Below, one piece after another: positions 31,667 to 43,535 of a DNA stretch of 64,000 nucleotides. Location of the stretch: contig BCKC01000003.1 of the NCBI GenBank assembly GCA_001600455.1, positions 2,704,315 through 2,768,314 of the forward strand, written 5' to 3'. The position numbers were made by a program, and so were the translations under genes. The stretch's first letter is position 1; every line of letters begins with the position of its first letter. Source of the DNA: Endocalyx cinctus. Lineage: Eukaryota; Ascomycota; Sordariomycetes; Amphisphaeriales; Apiosporaceae. The notes beneath the pieces are model-generated. The model had not been told where the DNA came from. It saw only the letters and a list, made by a program, of their open reading frames with translations, and ran no database searches.

Positions 31667-34600
31667 GCTGTGGATATGTGTGACGGGTTGACGGGTAGAC
31701 ACTACTCTAGAACAAGAAATACAGGACGTAGAGCGACTACTATGTCGGCATATTATTGAAAACAAATAGGGAAACAGGCAGGAGGAGTAGGATAATGGGG
31801 TAGGCGGATATCGGATATATAAGGACGTTGGAAGGATTCGTAGTTGTAAGAAGATGCGAAACAGGAAAGTGGGTTGCGAATTGCGATCAACAGAAAAGTA
31901 AGGACCACAATGATGTAAGTCGGGGGAAATTAAAGAATCAAATGATTCCTTTTTAAGTAAGAATTATATTTGAGTGATACTGATTTATTTGTAAGATATC
32001 TGGATATTTATCTATTTTTTGTGTCGAGGTTACAAATGAATGACTCAAATATGAGAAAGAAAAATAAAATAATAAATGGAAGACTTGATCATTTTAAAAA
32101 AAGAAAGTGGGAAAAAAAAAAATAACAGAACAAGAAAAAGGGACCTCACCTAAAATGGACCGAAATGGGAATTTCCCATAGGAGCCCCGTCATTCATGTC
32201 AATGCTGCCAAGATCTCAGCATTCAAGGCTAGAAACGCTATGTTCTTAGCGTACAAAGGTACTTGATGAAACAATTCAATACATTCGTTAAAGTTTATAT
32301 TTATACCGTCATTAAGGTACTATCCCGCATAACCTTTGTACCAACAACAAGTGAAATGGTTAAAAAAACCGTTCAGGGGCACAGGGTATGAGGGGCACTG
32401 TTAATCGAGGGGACGCCACCTAGGCCACCTCTTGTATTCAGCCCCGGACCGCAGCAACATTTTAGTGTACTGCCCTATTTGATAGAAGAACAGGGGTTTT
32501 ACAGCGCGCTTTCGCGTCAGAGTTGGGCTGATAAAGGCCAATCAAAAGTCGGAAATAAACATCTAGCCGGGGTCTCGGTGGCGGATAACACGGCATGATG
32601 CGCAATAGATCATATTTGCTGGGAATTCGCTGGGATTATTACATGTGGCGGAATCTCTCATCATTCGTCAATACCGTATCTTTCCAACTCAGCCACGCGG
32701 ATACACCTAAGAATTTCCAATATGAAAGGATATTGTCAGCTCCGTCTCGTTCAATCTCGCTCAATCTTTTTCTTTTCTCCGAGAAGGTTCAATTATTGAC
32801 CTTTTCTTTAGAGAATAAGATGTTCGCAGTCGATAAAGAATTCTATTTTTTTTTTATCGTATATACGCTCATCTCCGTCGCACTTACATTTGGCATCGTA
32901 CTTGCTCAGACCGCCCGGTCCGTCTTACATTAAATATACCCTCCATTGAGCGGTGTTAAAACCAGGTACAAAAAAAAACCCCAGCTCGTGATTATGACCT
33001 AGTACCACCTACGCCCAACAATTACCAAAAGTGCAAAGGGATCTGATAAGATAGAATAAATCCACAAACGCCTTTATTTGGTTCTGGTAGTAAATTATTA
33101 ACCTAGTACTCTGTTGGGCAACGTTGTTTCAAGCCAAGAAAGACGCCGTCGAATTGATGGCATCCAATATTCGCTTTCCTATACGCCCGCTTCACTTATG
33201 ACGAAAACAGTTGCGGTGATCTTCGTCTGACCAAAAAGTCACGTATCTCTTTTGGTGATAATATTTAAGTGTTAGTCTGAGTTCCGAAGGACCAACACCA
33301 AAATGACAGGCCGTTGTTTGCGCGCCGGGATAGCACGTGGGTGGAGGTGGTTTGAATGCAGTTGGTCAATTTTACCCGCTGACCGTTTGTTTGTTTCGGT
33401 CTATCTAACATATGGCAATTAATTCAGTAAATATTTATTATATAGTACGTGCAGGCAACCAATTCGGTTAGACATTCGGAGCCGTGGGATTTTAGACCGT
33501 AAAACTCTCAATTGGACAAGGTTGTTTCCGTGTGTCATGGCCGTGGTAAGCTAACTTACCTTACCTTATCAAATACGGCTGTGTTGGGCGGGCACTTAGC
33601 CTTGGGGGCTTCGTGCTTACGGCCAACCTTCAGCATCCTCCTTTACTCCCCTTCCTCTTCTTCTTTTCCTTTTAATTCTACATAAATGTAACATCGAGAA
33701 ATATTTTCACATCGTAAGAGAGGCGGGGCACCAATCTAACACTCACTCACGTACTCGTAGTTTCATTGGATTACGATAATCTCAAAGTGAAATTCCGATG
33801 CCCTGCTATTTCTCCAACGTCTTAGGTTAATAATGTTCAACCTATATCGTAAGCAGGCAATACCTAACTGAACCAATATAATGATGCGGGCTACCGTCAC
33901 CTCGCATGCATATATATCGGCTACTAGTCTATAGACAATAGGGCTGTGAGTCAAAAGCATCTTCCATCCGTGAGAAAAGTCTGATCGGCGCCCGTATACC
34001 ACCATATGAGCCAATCACATATATTTTCTCAGCAGGTGCAGCTGCAGTATCTCACCCTTAGTTTCGCGCATGAAGGCAAACTAATACGAACAGTGGATGC
34101 GGCGGCCGCAGTGAGGAAGGGCTCCGAATGATATTTCTCGATAGGTAACAATTTTTTCACTCAAAATATCACGTTATAAGTATTGAGGTGGTGTTCAACG
34201 TGATAAGTATGTAGTATCCGTATTACAATGTAAAAATGATGGTCAGTTAAATTAAGTAATATTAAAGCCTCAACTGCCTTTCATCCCAACACACCGAAGC
34301 TAGATGCTAATAGATGTTTCCCTATATATGAGAAGGTGGCTTAATCGAGCTATATAGTTGTAAGTGGCTTTTCGATGGAGCAAATATCACATACAACAGC
34401 ATCACATATTCTCCTTTGTCCCCCCCTGCCGCCCGAGCCCAACAACCTGCAAATATGTAACTCCGGCACTTGTGTCGTTAGGAGAACACGTCTTCAGTCT
34501 GGTATTCAGCTTGTCGTGGATAAATTGTGAAGTTCTATTTAATGGGGTAAATAGAAAACAACAATGATTATGTGCTAATGATAAGAATTTAGCTTACAAT

Positions 34601-35368
34601 CACCGCAAAGAAATTATTGATACTGAGGAACTTAAGCCTAACAAATAATCACGACAAGAAATATGTAGTTCTTTTCTGGGCTGCGGCTGTGAAAAGTGCA
34701 TCACTGACATAATGAGTTTTCTTAATAGAATCTACAGCTCTATTTACTTATCGTTATATAGTGATATTAGAATAGAAATTAATATATGCAGATAATGCAG
34801 CGCATACGATTCTCTTCCAGCCTTTGACCGCCAATTTTCGACTTCATGGATACTGGAAGTCACGACAACATTGTCATTTCAAGGAAGAAGATGTATCCTA
34901 AGTCAGGTAACTACCGGTTTTGGATTTTTGTCTAAGTATGGTGATGATAAAAAAAAAATATTATAACAGCCAGACAAATTGATCAAAGCGGTCAATTCTG
35001 TTTGTAATTACCAAGGGTCATCAACACTTAACATGCAAACCATCATGTAGCTGCCCATTTAATGAGACCAAATCGTTAAAAAATAACTACTCGTGTAAAA
35101 CTGGCAAGCACCACACCGAAAATTTAAGTACTTGCCTACCTAAGGTAACCTATATATTCTGCTACTTCTACTCATTGACTAATTTCTCAAGAACATTATA
35201 ACTACTGGAACAACTTTTCCTTCCATGTTAATTCATCCTTCTCTCTTGTAACTTAATACTTTTAAAGGTGATTTCATCTATTTCATCCTTCCCTTCATTC
35301 CACACTTCTAGTGGTAAAATTATTCATTCTAATACATATCGAGTAGGAGGGAAAGTCTTCGTTCCAGG
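31667..35368. other. large AT-rich intergenic region
   Basis: About 3.7 kb without an acceptable gene, between divergent IPMK-type and Arb1 genes. Short frames (32595, 33763, 34364) lack domains or proper starts. A small inverted repeat (ATCACGTT at 34168-34175, AACGTGAT at 34197-34204) is present. No transposon signature was seen. Confidence 0.55.
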
Positions 35369-37101
35369 ATGGCAGACCAGATCGAATCGCACCCTGACGT
35401 GGAAGATAAGGCCACCGTCATTGGAAAGGAATCCGCCAATGAACAACTCCCCGTGGACCAAGGCGAGAAAGATGATACGAAGAGCAACGACGAGGATGCA
35501 GAAAACATAGAAGAACTCAACGAGGAGACTAGAAACCTTGAACTCGAGGTAAATACCGAACAGCTAAAGAAAAAGAAGCGGAAGAACAAGAAGCGAGTCG
35601 GAAAGACGAAGCGGCATATTACCGGTTTCGAAGGTTCGATAATGTTGTCCCTTATTAAGAAATCCTCCATTTCAAGTCTATGTCGATTAACAATAATTTA
35701 TTGCATAGAATTCTACGCGGATACCCCCATAACGCCCGAAGAGGCCGCGAAGGAGAAATCTGTTGTCTACGGCAGTTCCCGCCCCTTTTCTGAGTAAGAG
35801 ATATGATTTTGATCTGTCAATATCGTATGCAAATGGAACTAACGAAAGCAGCCGAATCGAGGAGTGCATCCAACGCTTCCGGGCTCGCCGCCGATGGAAT
35901 ACCGAGCGTACCAAGCTGTTCAACAAGTACCTCTTCTTGGGAGGCATCGATTCATCTCCGCGACAGTACAATGGTATTGCGAGTGACCGTACTATACTTG
36001 GGGAAGCCGATGCGGACGATATTCGTATGATGACGGCTGTCGACTTCGTTGGCGGAGGCGGTACTCGTTTTTATGATCCATTCAAACCTGAAGGCTGGGA
36101 AGTAGACTTTGCGTCAGTAGTAAAAGGGTTTCTGTGAGTGTTATTATGAACATGGTTTTGCACTAAGGAATGCCTACTCGGAGTTGAAAGTTGGCTAACT
36201 AATAAACTTCAGGTCTCGATACATCTTAGACTCCTACATGTATGATGTGGACGTCATCACTATGGGTGCCGAAACCGTCAAAAACTTTCTGAACTATGTC
36301 CTGATGCACGACGTTTGCCCTGAATATAAAGAAAACATCATGGAAGCCCGAGCCGTCTGCGAAAACGGACCCGACGAGATGCGCTGCGTGTACGAAATAT
36401 GCCGTGCCCTCCCCGGCGCTTTCAATCAGGCGGCCCGTCAACTTTTCTGCGAGAGACAAGTTGATGACCTAAGTAAAAATGAGAACAAAAACTACTGGGT
36501 CTCATTCCGCATCGCGATCCTTGTCTGGAACGCCAAGGACGATGGATTGAAGGCCGAGCTCATGAAGATAGACGATCCTTCCTCGATTCGAGTCGTCCGT
36601 ACAGAAGTTGAAATGTACGAAGTCGTCGACGTTGTCCGCCCCCGTCGTAAGGATCTTAAGGCTGTTCAGTACCAGCTAGAAGAGTTAGCGCCGACGCACC
36701 AAGCACCGCCCATGGGTCTTCTTATAGTGAAGCCCACCATCATTGAGAATGGTTACGGCAACGTGGTACCCCTAGAGGAAGCAGACTTGGCGGATGCAGA
36801 GACGGAGTCATTCTTCCTCGAAGACGACATCTTGGCTAAGTTTGAGAAGGGAATTAAACTCAAACTGGAGGTATGTGAGTTGAACGTGGGCGGTTTACGC
36901 TTCATCAAGAACGCAGACGACGTTCGTGTGTCCTTTGATACGTTCTTGCCTCAGTACCTCATGACGAACTGGAAGGATCCTGTTCTGAACCAGAGGCTCG
37001 CTCCTTCGGCTGATGACTTCAATAGCGGCGAAGGAAATGCTCAAGATGCAGCAGATGACGAGAATCCGGATTTAGGTGCCACTGAGTTGAATGACGACTA
37101 A
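35369..37101 (+). CDS. arb1: Argonaute siRNA chaperone (ARC) complex subunit Arb1
   Basis: Four exons were deduced: 35369-35633, 35709-35793, 35852-36133 and 36213-37101, giving 506 residues. After an acidic N-terminus and a Lys-rich stretch (KKKKRKNKKRVGKTKR), the Arb1 domain starts at HITGFEEFYADTPITPEEA and continues with RIEECIQRFRARRRW and LFNKYLFLGGIDSSPRQYNG, then a C-terminal mixed helical part with an acidic tail. In fission yeast Arb1, with Arb2, holds Ago1 bound to duplex siRNA and is needed for siRNA maturation and heterochromatin. Roles in filamentous fungi are less studied. Donor 1 (GTTCGA) is very atypical, though the join is fixed by family conservation. A Dicer-like gene lies 22 kb away. 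Confidence 0.88.
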
Positions 37102-37444
37102 GAAAACCTTTTCTATAGTTGCAAAATTCGAGCCGGGGTATGGTTTGCGCTGGGATGGTAAGCAGAAGCACACAAAACACATCTCGATGAGATAGAAGGG
37201 AATGATATAATGGGTGCACGTTGATGACCTAGCTAGACACAGAATTAATTTTCCTTGATACTCTGAAAATTAATAAATTCTTCATTAAATAAGAAACTTT
37301 AATCAGATAACTCTAACTCATTAAGAAGCTCATCGAATGTGGCCCTGTCTATCAAAAATTTCTACTTGGTCTCCAGTTGTATACATACAAGTTATTATGA
37401 GTATTCTCCCCAGCTCAATTAAAAAAAAAAAGCGTCTTTTCGTG
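37102..37444. other. intergenic between convergent genes
   Basis: Short AT-rich 3' flank shared by Arb1 and the FMN oxidase. Nothing was recognised. Confidence 0.6.
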
Positions 37445-38956
37445 TTAGGGAAGAACTAGCATGGACGAATTGATATTTTTGAGATCGGCGATCCCTAGGT
37501 TAGCGGCATCGATAGCAATCTCATGCTTGAGCATCTCGATGGCCCTCGCTACGCCATCAGCGCCGTACACGTTGGCGTACATGAACGGCCTCCCGAGACC
37601 GACGGCCCTGACGCCCAAAGCCAGCAACTTAAGCACGTCGGACCCGTACCTCACGCCACCGTCGGCGTAGACCTCGATTTGAGAGAACACTTCGGGCGCC
37701 TGCTCGAATATCTCTACGGCCACCTCCAAGGCGGATCGCACCCCGTCCACTTGCCGGCCGCCGTGATTCGAGAGGAAAATAGCGGGCGCCCCTCTCTCGA
37801 CGGCGGCGAGAGCATCCTCGACGCTCTGGATCCCTTTGGGTATTATGGGTAGGTCTGTGCGTGATACTAGATCGTCGTAGACGTCCCACTGTGGTGGATG
37901 TTAGTCGCATATCTATTTCACATAAAGCAGAGTCGTATCTTACAGTCATAAGCTCGTAGGATAAATCCCTAATTTGCGTTGTCAGTATAGATTTAGTGAT
38001 GTTTATGTAGTCATGGTGAATTAGTGTAATAAGCGGACAAGACATACACGTTATCCCCTCGGTACCGATTCCAACGATGCCGGTTCCCGTCCGCGGAGGC
38101 GTCTATGGTGAGCACGATCGCCTGGCTTCCTGCGGCCTCGGCTTGAGCGAATATTTCTGCCGTGACAGACGCATTGGTATCTAGGTATACCTGTTGAAAG
38201 GTGATTTGATCATCCGTCTTCAGATCGGCGATTTCTTCTATAGATAGAGATGCTTCCAACGATGGCTTGGCATCTGTTAATAAGATAATCATCATGAGCT
38301 TCACGAGGTGTTATTTAAAGACTTACTATATATAGTATGTCCCCTTCGGCGGCACCCTCGACTAGGCCCTTCTCGCCATCTGAATTACCGAAGAACGCAC
38401 GTGCACAGGGGCTGATGAAAAATGGCGCCGAGAAATTGTGCCCTAGGATCGTGGTTCTATTTCCGATTCTCTTAATTTAGCTCATGTTATCTCGTTGATG
38501 AATGCGTAGTATTATTAATTTCTTATAAATAAAGATGAAAAGAAAGAAGAAAAAAAAAGATAGAGACATACGGTAAGCTCGACTCGATACCCGTGATATT
38601 TACCATAGCCTTGGGTTTAAAACGATACCGGCTCCAGGCTTCGAGGTTATTCCGATACGACCACTCGGCCGCCGCTCCCGTACGATAATACGTGTAGTTT
38701 CGCGTTGGTATGGAGAGACGTGCCGCTGCCTCGAAGTCCGGAAGCCCAACTAGGTCGTCTAGGTCCGGGAGATCGCCGGTTGATAGGTCGGAAAAGAAGT
38801 CGTCGAAGCTATGATTTTCCCCCATCAATTAAATTCCTCTTAATTACATCTTAGGCATATCGCGACCTGCACTTACCCGGTATCTTGCTCGTTGATCCAG
38901 GCTATGCCGGCGGCAGCGCTGCCTGCTAGGACGGCAGAAAGAAATAGAGAGCGCAT
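37445..38956 (-). CDS. secreted FMN-dependent alpha-hydroxy acid oxidase/dehydrogenase
   Basis: Six exons were deduced (minus order): 38956-38877, 38808-38572, 38456-38327, 38265-38048, 37968-37944 and 37888-37445, giving 377 residues with all phases matching, including a 25-nt micro-exon. The N-terminus MRSLFLSAVLAGSAAAG is a signal peptide. Family motifs follow in order: FDDFFSDL, ILGHNFSAPFFISPCA, IPSLEASLSIEEI, LTIDASADGNR, LPIIPKGI, the catalytic-histidine motif SNHGGRQ (residues about 270-276, His272) and ADGGVRYGSDVLKLLALG for FMN phosphate binding. Relatives (lactate/glycolate oxidase, cytochrome b2 without its heme domain) oxidise 2-hydroxy acids to keto acids; oxidases make hydrogen peroxide. 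Secretion is inferred from the N-terminus only. Confidence 0.88.
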
Positions 38957-40809
38957 GTTTATGTGTAATAAATTAGAAAAATGAGTGACGTTGAGTTGGT
39001 CCTACTTTTTTTTTTTTGATATTTATATATCTTTAAACCATCCTAATTTGAAAAGCTCATCGCTACTTAATGAGATACACGGCACATCTTATATGAAGAT
39101 TTCAAAAGATATGTCTCTCGCCATATCATTTCTTATCTCTTAACACGCGTCCATAACCTACCCAATTCGGATCTTCCCTCCCTTTTTTTCTTTTGTTTCT
39201 CACGAGAAGTATATACTAAAATGGAGACTGAAGATGATCAGTCTGTGTGTTTGTCCTCGATGCGAGAACAAGAGAGTGTCATAGCGGTTATTTTTGATTG
39301 ATTATACACGAGGCGAGGTTACATTAAACTTTTTGCGGGCGTTTTCTACCTCTATTTGAACTAGTTCTAGACGCCAAGATATTGTCTCACGTCTTCTTAG
39401 AAGAGATATCTTACGCAACCTGCGGTTTGGCTTGGGAAAGCCACTTTATTGAAATGGCGCATGACGCGTCCGAATACTCGGTATCTAGGCATGCACCTAG
39501 GTAAGCATTGGATACTAAAAAATCGGTGTTTGGCGCATTTCAATCACGAGACGGTGAACGGCTGCCGGCTGAAAATAGATGGCTGATGGGAATGTTATGT
39601 TAGTTGTTCGTGAAATAAAGAATCGCGACTATCGTATTATCAATTTTGGATAACTCGAGGGATCGTACGGAGTAATCGTGCCCGTAATAGAATACTGTGC
39701 AGTAGGATGCTCGTGATAGATTGTACTTATCCCCACTTGTCAAATTGCTTTGATAGACGAAGAGTTACGTACTGTAGAGATCGGCGTTGGAGTATTACTA
39801 CCTAAAAACGAATCTTCAGGGGCAGTAAAGAGATAAGCGACCTCTACGCGTTCTAGACCTAAGGTAAGCATATTATAAATATGTTTCAAGTCCAATATAT
39901 ACGATTTTAAGAAGTTGAAATGGCATCTTCTCATCGTTTTTGGTCTTGGGAATAATGATAAGTAAGCGGAATGTAAGTGCCAAAGTGCGAAATACGAAGC
40001 GCGCTTCACCCCTGCGTCTTCAAAACCCCTTGACCCTGCGTCGATTACCACCAAATATGGAATTAGCACTGCCACATACCCACTATCACTATTCCTTTTT
40101 ATTTTGTTTATTTTTTCGTACACCATCCTTACGTATGGATGAAAGCGGCGTGTAATTACGTGAATATTCAAATCTCTAAATGGGATGTGACCGGACTAAT
40201 AACTAGCTGAACAGGAGAACCAATGGACGGGTAATCAAGACAGATGATGGTTGGTTTAGCGCTCACCGGAAATCGCTACACCGCTGCACAGTAACCCCTT
40301 TATCGTAACAGGTCAGGCACAAGTATCTCGTTAAATGGCAAATGTCTTTAATGGCTGTGTGGCGATTTTGTTACGGTGTATTATCCAATCAATTCTCGTA
40401 CCCGTAGTGATTATTTCCTCCCTGGCTGCTACATGTTACCAGTAACGGAATTGGCATCACGTACACAGTACAGCGCTATGTACGAAAGGTTGAATGGATT
40501 AGATGAAAAGTCAACCGGCAAATAAAGGGATAGTTGTTTTTCCTGTCACAAAACCCACTTCTCTGAGATAGCCCTACATTGTGACAAATGTGGGGCCAAA
40601 CATGATCCAATTTTATGCCACACCAACCATCCCCGCGTTTCATTGCAGATCGCCATTTTATTGACTGTGAATATCACCACCACTCTAATCCGCTGTTGTC
40701 AAGATTTATTCAGGCACCATTCTACCATATTGCCGTAAGCAGTAAATCAGTTTCTCAGTTATTCTTCAATTTAGTTGTCATCGTCATCTTCATCATCAGT
40801 ATCATCATC
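38957..40809. other. intergenic
   Basis: About 1.85 kb between divergent FMN oxidase and vWA genes. An in-frame extension of the vWA frame back to ATG 40615 exists but has non-coding composition. No other feature was accepted. Confidence 0.55.
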
Positions 40810-41598
40810 ATGCCCGATCCAGGTGCAGGTATCGTTCACGCCCCCTCGTGGGAGCATGCCAACTCTCTGGCGTTTTTGTCTCACTTCGAGACCATGTTCC
40901 TTATTGACGACTCTTCCAACATGAAGAGACAGTGGGCCGACGTGTCGGCCATCATGCAGGCCGTCGCCCCCACCTGTCTCAAGTACGACGACAACGGTAT
41001 CGACATCTACTTCACCGGACACACCCCGCTGCTGTACTTCCCCGGCATGTCCGTCCGCAAGTCGGGCTACAACAACGTCGGCAAGGTCCACCGCGAGGAA
41101 GGCGGGAGCAAGAAGGACAGCGCCCAGGGGATCCTCTCGTCGGTGAAGCCGGGCGGCAGCTGCAAGCTGGGGGCCCGGCTCGACGCGATCCTGACGTGGT
41201 ACATCGAGAAGCTCAAGCTGGACCCGACGCGCGCGCCGCTCAACCTGATGGTGATCACGGCGGGCATCAGCACCGACGACTACAAGGCTCCCCTGATCAA
41301 GGCCGCCCGGGAGCTCGACGCCCTAAGGGCGCCCGAGCACCAGCTCGGCGTCATGCTCTTCCAGCTGGGCGACGACGAGGCCGTCCGAGAGGCCTTCGAG
41401 CACGCCGACGACGAGATGGGCCGCAAGGCCGGCACCCGCGACATCGTCGACACCGTCACCTGGCGCGGATGGCCCGCGAGCTTCGGCTCCGACGACATGG
41501 TCAAGGCCATCCTCGGCGCCGTTTCCAGGAAAATGGACGGCGCCAAAACAGCTTTGGAGGGCAAGGCGCCGCCGGAGAGGAGAGATACGGAGCTGTAA
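40810..41598 (+). CDS. von Willebrand factor A-domain protein
   Basis: The start ATG 40810 was chosen because the conserved, GC-rich coding pattern begins there; the same frame is open to an ATG at 40615 through AT-rich, His/Ile-rich sequence that looks non-coding. The protein has 262 residues. The vWA fold begins at ETMFLIDDSSNMKRQW, where the first metal-site motif of fungal relatives usually reads DDSGSM; here the second Ser position is Asn. KYDDNGIDIYFTG and LNLMVITAGISTDD (a TxG-like position) follow, and then a C-terminal GVMLFQLGDDEAVREAFEHAD helix-strand unit. Such fungal vWA proteins are cytosolic and of unknown role, probably protein binding. The frame is intact. Confidence 0.83.
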   Translation: MPDPGAGIVHAPSWEHANSLAFLSHFETMFLIDDSSNMKRQWADVSAIMQAVAPTCLKYDDNGIDIYFTGHTPLLYFPGMSVRKSGYNNVGKVHREEGGSKKDSAQGILSSVKPGGSCKLGARLDAILTWYIEKLKLDPTRAPLNLMVITAGISTDDYKAPLIKAARELDALRAPEHQLGVMLFQLGDDEAVREAFEHADDEMGRKAGTRDIVDTVTWRGWPASFGSDDMVKAILGAVSRKMDGAKTALEGKAPPERRDTEL

Positions 41599-42002
41599 AA
41601 TTTCAGCTTAGAAAAATTATTACTTGGCTTACTATTATCTCCTTTCTAAAAATTCGTACGAGACGTGGCCTACATAAGAAAAAAGCTGTCTGTCTGCAGA
41701 GGGCAAACGAAAAATATTGCTTAATTTGATAATGACGTAATAGTCGGCGTTTTCCAATTCCTGTCAATTGACCGGCTCGGGACCGTCCGACCAAGTGATT
41801 GCAAGTGTCTCAGTGATTACGTGAGAGTCTTACATATGCACTCCCCGGCTCCCTTACATGGGACGTAGGACTCACCGCACAGCACAGCCCCTTCATATTA
41901 TGACCCGAATTGAATCTACGTTTTCCATTTCCTGACATAAATAGTTCTAGAATAGTAACAAAACAATCCAACTGTCATATTCTCTCCCTTCCTCCAGGCG
42001 CA
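41599..42002. other. intergenic
   Basis: Short spacer between two plus-strand genes. No feature was recognised. Confidence 0.6.
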
Positions 42003-42344
42003 ATGCCACAAACCATGTATAACCGTCCTTGGCCCATGTGGTTTCCAGATGCAATCGCCCTTCCTTTCACCATTCTATGGATCATCCTGAGCTTTACTCT
42101 CCACTTTAGCTCGGCGTTAATCTTGATACCGCTGTTCATCAGTTTGCTCACGCGACTCGCGTTCTTGCTTCTCGATCCGACTACGACGATTAGGAGTAAA
42201 AGAATGTTATCTGATGGAACAGTGGTGACGGTGAAAAGACCGATCTTTGGTTTCAAGAAGCACGAGCGCCAAATCGGAGTTACGGGCGGGTACGAAGTCC
42301 GGGTCGATGGGTATCGGTATGAGGCCGCGTATATACGGATCTGA
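42003..42344 (+). CDS. small membrane protein, unknown
   Basis: A 113-residue frame from ATG 42003. Two adjoining hydrophobic segments (LPFTILWIILSFTLHF and ALILIPLFISLLTRLAFLLL, about residues 19-55) suggest a helical hairpin in a membrane. A basic cytosol-type tail with KRPIFGFKKHERQ and a short GGYEVRVDGYRYEA end follow. The family is not recognised. Length and amphipathic layout are reasonable for a real small gene, but there is no independent support. The frame is open upstream without an ATG. Confidence 0.5.
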   Translation: MPQTMYNRPWPMWFPDAIALPFTILWIILSFTLHFSSALILIPLFISLLTRLAFLLLDPTTTIRSKRMLSDGTVVTVKRPIFGFKKHERQIGVTGGYEVRVDGYRYEAAYIRI

Positions 42345-43180
42345 CGGTGGCTTACCGAGTAAACTAAGCTATGGCGGCGCCACTTCCTCGAGTACGTGCG
42401 ATATATATTCTAATTCGCGGCTCGTCGACGGGTTCTTCTGACACATGGCTTTTGCGCTTCTCACGTGAACAATTACCACCAATTTGGTTTTGGGCGATGT
42501 GGGAATCATCAGCACGCCACAACACCGCCGGGATGTTGTTGGTATTAATTATTTTTGGCGTAATATGCGGATCTTGGTTTTTTTTTCGACTATAATTGTC
42601 CCAGCTAGTTGGATCGAGTAAGAAAAAAAACAAAATATTGTTGGTGGCAAAATCCACGCACGATCGATAGCTGACGACTAACGACTTGGGGGCTGCGTTT
42701 TCCTCCTTTCTTTCTTCTTTCCTGACGATGACTTCGAAAATCTTAGTCGTGCATTTAAATAAGTATCTAGGACATTTGTTTGTTGGCACAGGCCAAAGTA
42801 TTCGGAAGGGCTAATCCTTGTATCCTAAGAAAAATCCTTCTACTTAAAAGAGTATATAGACGCTTCATGCTATCCCACTCAGTGGATTCTCATCTCTTAA
42901 CATTTTTCAAGTTGATAATTACTACATTACAGAAGCTTGGATGCTCTCAATGAGTTCGAAAATCATCTCCATACCACCACCCAGCTCATAGCTATTTCAT
43001 TAAATAGTAGCATGATAAATAAAAGAATCAGCATAACAACTATTTAACATTCTTCAAGCAAATATTTATCACAGCCGTTGGCATCGGATACTTAAAAACC
43101 AAAGCAGAATATATTGTTTTCCTGGTCAACCTTTGTTTCTAGACCTTTCAGAACCAGAGCCTAAAAACCCAGCTACGATC
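42345..43180. other. intergenic
   Basis: AT-rich spacer. A minus-strand 141-codon frame (42364-42789) is Lys/Glu-rich and low-complexity; it was not accepted. Confidence 0.55.
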
Positions 43181-43535
43181 ATGTGTGGGAACTTATATCA
43201 ATCATACTGCTGCGAACAATGTGGAAAGGAATATGAATGGGATAACCTAGGGAAAAAGAAGTGCTCAGGTAAGTAGTCTTTTCTGACTGATACTTTACCT
43301 TCGAAGTTTACGTTTTGGATTAAGAGGGCATACGCTTTAGGCGTACTATTCTCTTCCCCGTCTCTACTCTGAAAACTACTAGCTGACGTTTCTTTCGCTC
43401 TTAACAGCTACGAAAGCCGTAAATAGAAAATGGGGAGCTTGTGGCAGGACTGATCAAACCTTTTACGCTATCGAAAAGATAGAAGAGGGATATTGCTCAA
43501 CCGAATGCCATAACAGAAGTATTAGGAGGAGGTGA
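43181..43535 (+). CDS. small Cys-rich protein (71 aa), two exons
   Basis: This gene was found by joining exons 43181-43268 and 43408-43535 across a GTAAGT...TTAACAG intron; neither exon alone is a long frame. The protein has 71 residues, eight of them Cys at positions 2, 10, 11, 14, 28, 41, 59 and 63. The order CCxxC, then C, C and a final CSTECH looks like a zinc-binding rather than a secreted disulphide-rich protein, since no signal peptide is present. The C-terminus is basic (RSIRRR). Short MC-starting Cys-rich proteins of unknown role occur in many ascomycetes, so this may be one of them. Strong splice sites and the Cys spacing are the evidence; expression is unproven. Confidence 0.62.

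Noticed and set aside
40615..40809. N-terminal extension of the vWA protein
   Set aside because: Open frame but AT-rich, with His/Ile-rich text and repetitive ATCATC codons just before the better ATG at 40810.
40932..41729. 265-codon plus-strand Arg/Gly/Pro-rich frame
   Set aside because: Out-of-frame shadow of the GC-rich vWA gene.
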